From Bacteroidota bacterium (lineage in GTDB: Bacteria > Bacteroidota > Bacteroidia > Bacteroidales > B18-G4): a stretch of DNA of 47,174 nt. The notes beneath the pieces are model-generated. The model was given only the letters and a program-made list of their open reading frames with translations. It was not told the DNA's origin and made no database searches. Positions 40,367-47,174 of the stretch are shown piece by piece. Position 1 is the first letter of the stretch. Every line of letters starts with the position of its first letter. The position numbers and the translations under genes are program-made. The stretch covers positions 1 to 47,174 of the forward strand of contig JABMQZ010000125.1 of assembly GCA_013202965.1 (NCBI GenBank), read 5' to 3'.

Positions 40367-41482
40367 ATGAGAAAGCTGATCCTTATCCTTGCTTTTCTTG
40401 TAGCGAAAAACCTCTTTTGTAATCCGGTTATACCCCCTCCGGTCATTAGTGAGTTTTTTCTAAATGGAGGCAATTGGCAAATTGAAGTTTTTTTTGATGG
40501 AGAAATGGGCCAATATTTATACACCTTCGAGAGCTTTGACGAGTTAAGACTTGTAAGCAATACAGATACAGCCTATTTCCAAACAGGATTGCCTTTTCAA
40601 TGGGATTCATTAATGGTTCTGGATCAAAACTCCCTTACTTCCACATTTAATATAGATCCGCTCGATGACTTTATACACTTTGAAGTATATCAGGGTAATG
40701 ATTGGGGAATCGTTGGTGATGGCATTCGATATGGAGACACATTCAATGTATTTGGTTTTACGATTTGTACTCCACCTGGGCCCTACGAATCTATTGGTTA
40801 CCAGCGTTTTTTACATATGGAAGGATACTATTTTTATGTTCAGCATAAACAATCACCACCTTCCATTGGAGAGGATGCCTTTGAAATGGACTCAAGAAGT
40901 AGTTTCAGTGGATATGTTTTTGATCAACATGGAAATCCCGTACAAAATGTGCTTTTCCATTATTGTCCAACTAATTTTTGTCTCGGTTGGACAATACCTG
41001 AATACACTTGTTTTGAATCGGATGAATTTGGATATTTTGAGGCAGAAGGATTATTCTGCAAATGGCATTGGTTCAGACTCATAAAAGATGATTACTTATT
41101 CCTTATGGATACAATCTTCTTCGAACCTGATTCAGCCTATTACAAAGAATATACGTTAAACTCAGTTAGCGTTTCTGATAATGACATTGCTAAGGAGATC
41201 AGCATTCAGCTGGCCCCCAACCCCTTCAAGCATAAAACAAGTTTCCGCATTTCCATCCCCGATTATTACAGGTGGAATGAGGCTGAGATCAACATCAGAA
41301 ATATGAACGGACAGCTGGTAGATGTCATCCATATCCCGAATGCAGTATGGTCAGGCGATAATTTCAGCATCGACTGGTATCCTGCCAGGGCCGCAACAAC
41401 TGTTTATCCGGGTCTTTACCTTTATACACTGGAAGTGGACGGAAAATATGTTTCATCTGATAAAATGATTATAACTGATTAA
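40367..41482 (+). CDS. secreted protein with T9SS C-terminal sorting domain
   Basis: Signal peptide; C-terminus 'ISIQLAPNPFKHKTSFRISIP..AEINIRNMNGQLVDVI..VYPGLYLYTLEVDGKYVSSDKMIITD'. Confidence 0.85.
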   Translation: MRKLILILAFLVAKNLFCNPVIPPPVISEFFLNGGNWQIEVFFDGEMGQYLYTFESFDELRLVSNTDTAYFQTGLPFQWDSLMVLDQNSLTSTFNIDPLDDFIHFEVYQGNDWGIVGDGIRYGDTFNVFGFTICTPPGPYESIGYQRFLHMEGYYFYVQHKQSPPSIGEDAFEMDSRSSFSGYVFDQHGNPVQNVLFHYCPTNFCLGWTIPEYTCFESDEFGYFEAEGLFCKWHWFRLIKDDYLFLMDTIFFEPDSAYYKEYTLNSVSVSDNDIAKEISIQLAPNPFKHKTSFRISIPDYYRWNEAEINIRNMNGQLVDVIHIPNAVWSGDNFSIDWYPARAATTVYPGLYLYTLEVDGKYVSSDKMIITD

Positions 41483-41485
41483 GTA

Positions 41486-43753
41486 ATGAAAAAGGGACTA
41501 ATTCTTTTTACTTTTTCTCTATTATTGAGCTTGCAGATATCTGCAAACGGAGTTCCCCCGACGAGGGGGGAGATAACCGAAATATACTTTGGAGAGAATA
41601 CCTCATGGACCATTGAAGTGAGGTTTGATTTTGTAAACTCAGGCTATGATAGTGCCCTGTGCATATATTCCTCCTCCGATTCAGCATTTTTTAAAGTGAA
41701 CCCCACTGAACCGGGTATTTATTTGATTACTTTCCTTGACTTGACATCTCCTTTTTTAATCCATAAAAATGGTGATTCCTTATACATAAGAACCTATAAT
41801 TATGGTAGTCCTTGGTCCAGTTGGGTTACAGGCTGCAGATTTATCTGGGGCGACATCAGCGGATCAAGGGTCCATGCTCCCCAAGCCGGCCAATCACTCG
41901 TTGGTCTGAGCGATCTGATCAATTCCAGCAATTGGTGGCATCCTTCCGTTGTTAAAGACACCATGCCTTCCCTGGGGTATGAAAAAGATCCTGTACGGGG
42001 AACGATAAGAGGCTACGTCTACGATTCAACCTATAATCCCATGCCATACCAACTTCTGCATATTAATGGGATAATTGACAGGACGCTATGGACAGATGAA
42101 AATGGTTTTTTTGAGGACAGCACGGTTTATGGTATGAATTATAAACTCTATGTCAATGATGGTAATGGAAATACGATAGCTATTGATACATTCACCATCG
42201 AGCCCGATTCGGTCACCAATGCAGAGTTAGTGCTCCCGTTAAACAGGGATATTAAGGTTACAGGAAGGATCATTCCCCAGAATCAACAGATGATAGAAGG
42301 ATGTTATGCAATCTTTACACCCGAATGCCCGGCTGCTCCGATCGATACCTTTCTGACCGATACCCTTGGTTTTTTCACAGCCTACGTCATTAGTGGGCAA
42401 TACAGTGTCAGATACTCCAGGGAAGGTCATATCCCGGAATTCTGGCCTGATCTGCTTTCATTTTATTACTATCAACAGAACCTAGGATTAAAATTCTTGC
42501 TCGAAGGGGATGCAATCGAAGTAGAAAGGGGGCATGTCACCGGGCAATGGAATAACACACACCCATATTATATCTTTGGGAACATTACTATTTCTGAAGG
42601 AGATTCTCTTGTCATGGATCCAGGTTGTGAACTTCTAATATGCGGGGATTTCTCCTTCAATATCGAAGGAACTCTTCTGGCATCAGGCACAGAAGAAAAT
42701 AATATTACCATTACTGCACATGAATCGGTTAACAATTGGAAAGAACTGAACATCAATGGTATGGGTGCTTCTCAAACATACTTGAATTATTGTCATCTGG
42801 AGTATATCAATGAAATAAACATCCATGATGCTTCCCCACAGATAGATCACACTTTATTTTACTGGATATCTAAATTTCTGATCTCAGGGCAAGCTGCACC
42901 CTCAATAAGGTACAGCGACTTCAGCCAGCATTGCAATAATTGCAGGTGTACTGATTATGCCCAACCATATTTCTCCCATAATTATTTTTCAAATCCGGGA
43001 TGGACTATTATGTCATTGTATGACTATGCATACCCCAGGTTTGAGCATAATACATTTTATTACTTCTGGTGCTGTACCACTTACAATTCCGACTCTGTTC
43101 AGTCTGCTTTTAAGGGAAATATTTTCTGTAAAGGAGGTAGCCTGACTTACTTTGGAGGGCCCCCCACTGAAGTGTCATATAATTTATTCTTTGACATGGA
43201 ATCATATAGTATCTGGATCCCCGGATTCGGAATACTTGACACCATCAATGCAAATGGAGATTCCTGCGATATTTATTTCAACCTGATTGAAATGGATCCG
43301 TTTTTTGTTGATCCTGAAAATGGCAACTTCCACCTCCTCCCCGAATCTCCCTGTATTGATGCAGGAGACCCTTCCTTCCCATACGATCCTGATAATACCA
43401 TCGCTGATATCGGTGCTTTTTATTATGACCAGCTTGGTATATATATTAAAGAGCCCTGGGATATCAAGCAACTATATGAGATGTATGCCGTTCCGAATCC
43501 CAATAATGGCAATTTTTCAATTCATATCGACAGTCCGAAAACGCACCATTATGAAGCAAGTATAAACATATACTCTTTAACCGGGATGTTGCAGGATACA
43601 AAGAATATTGCCTTTCTGGAAAAGGACGAAAATATGATATCATTTTCTGATTTTGGCCATCAACAAAATCCAACATCAGGCATATACCTTTGTACATTAA
43701 TTGTTCAGGGCAAAATAGTAGCAACTACTAAAATTATAATTAGACATGAATAA
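41486..43753 (+). CDS. secreted parallel beta-helix protein with T9SS C-terminal sorting domain
   Basis: Signal peptide; 'LLPESPCIDAGDPSFPYDPDNTIADIGAFYYDQ'; C-terminus 'AVPNPNNGNFSIHID..INIYSLTGML..SGIYLCTLIVQGKIVATTKIIIRHE'. Confidence 0.88.
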   Translation: MKKGLILFTFSLLLSLQISANGVPPTRGEITEIYFGENTSWTIEVRFDFVNSGYDSALCIYSSSDSAFFKVNPTEPGIYLITFLDLTSPFLIHKNGDSLYIRTYNYGSPWSSWVTGCRFIWGDISGSRVHAPQAGQSLVGLSDLINSSNWWHPSVVKDTMPSLGYEKDPVRGTIRGYVYDSTYNPMPYQLLHINGIIDRTLWTDENGFFEDSTVYGMNYKLYVNDGNGNTIAIDTFTIEPDSVTNAELVLPLNRDIKVTGRIIPQNQQMIEGCYAIFTPECPAAPIDTFLTDTLGFFTAYVISGQYSVRYSREGHIPEFWPDLLSFYYYQQNLGLKFLLEGDAIEVERGHVTGQWNNTHPYYIFGNITISEGDSLVMDPGCELLICGDFSFNIEGTLLASGTEENNITITAHESVNNWKELNINGMGASQTYLNYCHLEYINEINIHDASPQIDHTLFYWISKFLISGQAAPSIRYSDFSQHCNNCRCTDYAQPYFSHNYFSNPGWTIMSLYDYAYPRFEHNTFYYFWCCTTYNSDSVQSAFKGNIFCKGGSLTYFGGPPTEVSYNLFFDMESYSIWIPGFGILDTINANGDSCDIYFNLIEMDPFFVDPENGNFHLLPESPCIDAGDPSFPYDPDNTIADIGAFYYDQLGIYIKEPWDIKQLYEMYAVPNPNNGNFSIHIDSPKTHHYEASINIYSLTGMLQDTKNIAFLEKDENMISFSDFGHQQNPTSGIYLCTLIVQGKIVATTKIIIRHE

Positions 43754-44318
43754 AGCAATCTTTATCCTCCTTTTAATTATTTTCTTTACCCACGACCTTT
43801 CCGCCCAGATCCCCGATTTTTACCGGGAAGACCTCACTTTCATCCTTGATGATAGCAGTTTCACGGTCACTGGTTATTATTATTTTTATAATGCCGGGGA
43901 AAAGAATAAAAAGCTGGACATGCTTTACCCTTTTCCTGAAGACAACACTTACGGTACTGTTTCGGATGTTTATGCCTTTGTCGACGGGAATCCACTTAAA
44001 GATGTTCTGCTTCATCATAACGGACGGGCAGCCATGATCAAACTGGAGATAGCAGCCGGCGGAAAAACGAAGATCAGGATTGGTTACACCCAGGAATTAA
44101 AAGGTAAAAAGGCCGAGTACATCCTTACTTCCACCCAGGCCTGGGGGCAAGCCCTTAAGGAAGTCAACTATACGCTGATCATCCCACAGGAGATGCAGAT
44201 GGATTCATTATCCTACCCACCGGACTTCAGCAACACCAAGGCCGGTAAAACCTTTTATTATTACCATAAGGAGATGTTTATGCCTGACAGGGAATTTGAG
44301 GTTTATTTTAGCAGGTAA
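43746..44318 (+). CDS. secreted hypothetical protein overlapping the upstream T9SS cargo gene
   Basis: Signal peptide MNKAIFILLLIIFFTHDLSAQ; 190 aa; start overlaps the previous stop by 8 nt. Confidence 0.75.
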   Translation: MNKAIFILLLIIFFTHDLSAQIPDFYREDLTFILDDSSFTVTGYYYFYNAGEKNKKLDMLYPFPEDNTYGTVSDVYAFVDGNPLKDVLLHHNGRAAMIKLEIAAGGKTKIRIGYTQELKGKKAEYILTSTQAWGQALKEVNYTLIIPQEMQMDSLSYPPDFSNTKAGKTFYYYHKEMFMPDREFEVYFSR

Positions 44319-44320
44319 AG

Positions 44321-44431
44321 GAAATCAGATATCAGAAATCAGAAATCAGAATTAACCCAACACCCACTGCGTCCGCCGTAGTCTCGAGTCCTCGGGACGA
44401 AGGAGGAACACCCAAAACTTAAAACTTAAAG
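44321..44431. repeat. composite repeat: heptamers, GC palindrome, heptamers
   Basis: GAAATCA GATATCA GAAATCA GAAATCA (44321-44348); imperfect palindrome TCCGCCGTAGTCTCGAG-TC-CTCGGGACGAAGGAGGA (44372-44407); CCCAAAA CTTAAAA CTTAAAG (44411-44431). Confidence 0.88.
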
Positions 44432-44435
44432 CGGG

Positions 44436-45371
44436 TTAAATATCCTGAAGCTTATATGAATAGCTCCCATCCGGCACATTGCTGAGTTGATCCAGGGTCT
44501 TGATATACTGTCCGCAGTTGCTGCCAATCTTGTTTTCCTCCCATTCGCCAATGCTGAGGATCACCTCGTAGCCGGCAATTTTTAATGCATCCACCACAGG
44601 ATACTCTCTTCTTTCTCTCACAATGAGTGAGTCGATACCGTTGGAACGGGCTTTGAAGGTAGGGTTCACCGGAGTCACCTTGACCAGGAATACATCCGGG
44701 TTGAAATGCTCGAGCAACACTTTTGTTTCAAGGATGTTTTCCTTGCCAAGTGCAAAGTTGAGGGTCAGCTTTTTACCGCCCTCCGAATAAAAACGATTTC
44801 CGTATGCTGCCATCTCAGCGAAGCTCCATTTTTTCACAGGTATCAGCCTGTTACGCTGTTCCTCATCCGTACTGTGTAAGGAGAATTGCAGCTGAAAGGA
44901 AGTATCGTAGAGCGTTTTTTTAATTTCCAGCAATTCCTCAAAGAACATGGCCGTACCGTGCGGAGCTATTGAGGACAGGGATGCAACAAAATTATCCATA
45001 GGATATTTCGAAGGAAGGCTTTTGAGTACTTCAAGCACCGCCGGATTAAAAGAAGGCTCTCCCATGCGGGCAAACTGTATCTTGAATTTTTCTGTTTCAG
45101 GCTTCCCGGAGGGAAAACGTTGCTTCACCAGGTAGTCGATCTGGAAAAAGATCTCTTTGGCCGAAAGGCGTCCGCCGTATTCTCCTCCGGCATCGCAGAA
45201 TTTGCAACCCACAGGGCAACCAAAAAGCGTGGAGAGAATGATCACCCACTTTTTGCTGATGTCCATAGGCGGTTGGGTCGACTCCACAAATTCTATGCGC
45301 CGGCCATCCCTGTTCTCGGCAATAAACACCGAGGCGATTTCATGCTCTTTTGTCCTGCTGACTACTTTCAT
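44436..45371 (-). CDS. RlmN/Cfr-like radical SAM protein
   Basis: CxxxCxxC in 'LFGCPVGCKFCDAGGEYGG'; 'FARMGEPSFNP', 'SLHSTDEEQRNRLIPV', C-terminal 'GSNCGQYI'. Confidence 0.88.
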   Translation of the reverse strand: MKVVSRTKEHEIASVFIAENRDGRRIEFVESTQPPMDISKKWVIILSTLFGCPVGCKFCDAGGEYGGRLSAKEIFFQIDYLVKQRFPSGKPETEKFKIQFARMGEPSFNPAVLEVLKSLPSKYPMDNFVASLSSIAPHGTAMFFEELLEIKKTLYDTSFQLQFSLHSTDEEQRNRLIPVKKWSFAEMAAYGNRFYSEGGKKLTLNFALGKENILETKVLLEHFNPDVFLVKVTPVNPTFKARSNGIDSLIVRERREYPVVDALKIAGYEVILSIGEWEENKIGSNCGQYIKTLDQLSNVPDGSYSYKLQDI

Positions 45372-45373
45372 AC

Positions 45374-46249
45374 TTACAATATCCTGTCTTTTATGGCCAT
45401 GGCCACTTTGATGCCGTCACCTATAGCTACCGAGGCCTGTCGCAGCATCCCGTTTTTCACGTCGCCGGCACGGTATAAAACACCCTCCGGCTCCAGTTTG
45501 TCCAGAACTTTTATCAAATCAGGCGACAGCAGGCTGAGGTTCGGCTCGCGGCCGGTGGCAAAAATAATATAATCAGCTGAATATCCGGCAGGTTCTTGAT
45601 GCCCTGAAAATTTGAGACGCACACCTCCGCCATCTTCATCAATTGCTATCAATTCCATGTTCTCATGGTAACAGATATGTTGCTGCGTTTTAGAAATATC
45701 GTGTAGTGCAGGAATGCATTTGATCACACTGCTGCGGTTAAATATATCTACCTGATTATGTTCAGCAAGGCTCATGGCATAATCGAAGGCGGCATCACCG
45801 GCCCCAATGATGGCAATTTTTTTTCCTTTCATCCCCCGGAGGGGAAATACTTCATAAAAAACCTTCCTTCTGACCTCCGGATTCAGTCCCGGAAAAATTT
45901 CCCTGCCATTTGTTCCTGTAGCCAGAACGAGATATTGGGAAGTAAAATTATTATTTTCAGTTTTCAGGACAAAAACACCGTTTGCAAACTTCAAACTTCT
46001 AACTTCTGATTTCTGATATCTGACCTCTAATTTCTTAAGGTGCTGCTCAATTTTCCCAGCCATGTCCACCCCTCTGATCCCTTCCGGATATCCGGGGTAG
46101 TTATCCAGCCTCCATGCGCTGTTGAGCAGCCCGCCTATGCTGTCTTTTTCGATCAGCAGTACATCGATACCGTATCTTTTCAGCTGGACCGCACAGGCCG
46201 CACCTGCAGGCCCCCCGCCAATGATGATCACCGTTTCATTTACCACCAT
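45374..46249 (-). CDS. NAD(P)/FAD-dependent oxidoreductase (thioredoxin reductase-like fold, no CxxC)
   Basis: 'VIIIGGGPAGAACAVQLKRYG', 'KKIAIIGAGDAAFDYAMSLAE', 'LYRAGDVKNGMLRQASVAIGDGIKVAMAI'. Confidence 0.9.
   Translation of the reverse strand: MVVNETVIIIGGGPAGAACAVQLKRYGIDVLLIEKDSIGGLLNSAWRLDNYPGYPEGIRGVDMAGKIEQHLKKLEVRYQKSEVRSLKFANGVFVLKTENNNFTSQYLVLATGTNGREIFPGLNPEVRRKVFYEVFPLRGMKGKKIAIIGAGDAAFDYAMSLAEHNQVDIFNRSSVIKCIPALHDISKTQQHICYHENMELIAIDEDGGGVRLKFSGHQEPAGYSADYIIFATGREPNLSLLSPDLIKVLDKLEPEGVLYRAGDVKNGMLRQASVAIGDGIKVAMAIKDRIL
45985..46033. repeat. heptamer array inside a coding sequence
   Basis: CAAACTT CAAACTT CTAACTT CTGATTT CTGATAT CTGACCT CTAATTT, seven units in exact register; encodes EVRYQKS|EVRSLKF. 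Confidence 0.9.
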
Positions 46250-46895
46250 TTAAAAAACTGATTAGTGTTTTGGTCATAAGAGGAGCTGAAAAGATATAGG
46301 CCAGGTTCAGGAATGTAGCGAGATGAAATTCCAGGTTGTAGGAAGCCGTGGCATCCACCGGCATTACAACCTCGAATCCCCTGACAAATGCAGAGCGGGC
46401 CGTAGTTTCACAGCAAAGGTTGGTCATCACTCCCGTAATGATCAACTGCCTGATGCCGGCATTGCGAAGCTCTGTTTCAAAGTTTGTTCCGTAAAAGGCA
46501 TCAAACTGGGTTTTATTGATGAGCGTTCCACCTGCTTTCAGGATGTCGGGATGGATTTCACTGCGAGAATCACTTTCCTTTATCAGCTCTTCCCACCTTA
46601 CACCCATCATACCTGCATCTTCAGGAGTATTCAGGTGCCTGCTCATAAATACCGGAATTCCCTGTATATGGCAAGTTTCCATGATGCTGATAACATTAGA
46701 GATGATGGCCGGTGCAGATGGAATATAGGCATGCTCATCAGGCAGGAGAAAATAATTCTGCATATCCACAACAACTAATGCGATATGCTTTTTGTCGGGC
46801 ACAAATGATCTTTTGCCGGAGTAGCTTATTACCTCCTTGATCAGTTCACGTGATTCAGATGCAATAGACTCATCTGTAAAATACTTTTCCTTCAT
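46236..46895 (-). CDS. cysteine hydrolase (isochorismatase family)
   Basis: 'VVVDMQNYFLL', 'LINKTQFDAFYGT', 'ITGVMTNLCCETTARSAFVRGFEV'; start MKEKYFTDES at 46895 preferred, ORF open to 46970. Confidence 0.9.
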   Translation of the reverse strand: MKEKYFTDESIASESRELIKEVISYSGKRSFVPDKKHIALVVVDMQNYFLLPDEHAYIPSAPAIISNVISIMETCHIQGIPVFMSRHLNTPEDAGMMGVRWEELIKESDSRSEIHPDILKAGGTLINKTQFDAFYGTNFETELRNAGIRQLIITGVMTNLCCETTARSAFVRGFEVVMPVDATASYNLEFHLATFLNLAYIFSAPLMTKTLISFLNGGK

Positions 46896-47036
46896 TCCAT
46901 CCGGATTAAGGGTATTATTTTGCAAAAATAGCATAAAAAGGATAATGAATAGTAAAGAATCCCCACCCAAAGGACAGGACGTTGGGAAATCACTTCAAAG
47001 GGGTGTATGGTATGCTTCTTTGAACAAATTTTAAGC

Positions 47037-47057
47037 ACTAAAACCCTAAATCCGAAA
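47037..47057. repeat. short heptamer array
   Basis: ACTAAAA CCCTAAA TCCGAAA. Confidence 0.65.
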
Positions 47058-47094
47058 CAAATTCGAAAATAAAAAAATCTTTGAAATTGATTAT

Positions 47095-47115
47095 CCTCGG
47101 GGCAAGCCCACGAGG
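47095..47115. repeat. REP-like hairpin CCTCGGGGCAAGCCCACGAGG
   Basis: Perfect CCTCGGGGC/GCCC-A-CGAGG stem with one bulge; matches the copy at 13-32. Confidence 0.65.
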
Positions 47116-47174
47116 TATTAACCCAATTTCATTCCGCAATAGCGGAACCAGATTTTTATAATACCCCTCTGTCC

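Noticed and set aside
44436-45371. Radical SAM protein as a viperin-type defence gene
   Set aside because: Motifs (CxxxCxxC with CGQ near the C-terminus) fit RlmN/Cfr-like proteins, not viperins.

Overview
The window is a Bacteroidetes (Bacteroidales-like) chromosomal segment, probably most of one contig. It is mainly conserved core genes: rnhB, purD, an O-antigen/polysaccharide locus (GT, Wzx, tandem Wzz, Wzy/ligase-like), an lpxD/lpxC-fabZ/lpxA/efp cluster, an HD hydrolase, porX-tsaE-ald, aroB-aroA, grpE-dnaJ-ABC transporter, murA, DUF4290 and uvrD/pcrA. It also has a three-gene operon with two predicted T9SS cargo proteins, and a tight cluster of cysteine hydrolase, flavoprotein and RlmN-like radical SAM protein. 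No CRISPR, rRNA, tRNA, prophage or recognisable defence island was seen. The strongest unexplained signal is a dispersed family of degenerate short repeats with a 7-nt period (AGTTTTG / CAGAAAT / CTCGGAA types). They sit at four of the five convergent gene junctions. In aroA and uvrD they supply the native stop codon and stops in all three frames. At two loci they flank GC-rich palindromes, and at one locus they run in frame through a protein-coding gene. Other points: an apparently circularly permuted TM1410/GH114-like lipoprotein, a Wzz-Wzz tandem fusion, an RlmN-like protein lacking the Cys118-equivalent, and REP-like hairpins at both window ends, one abutting a truncated integrase fragment. 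All family assignments are from memory of motifs; no searches were run.
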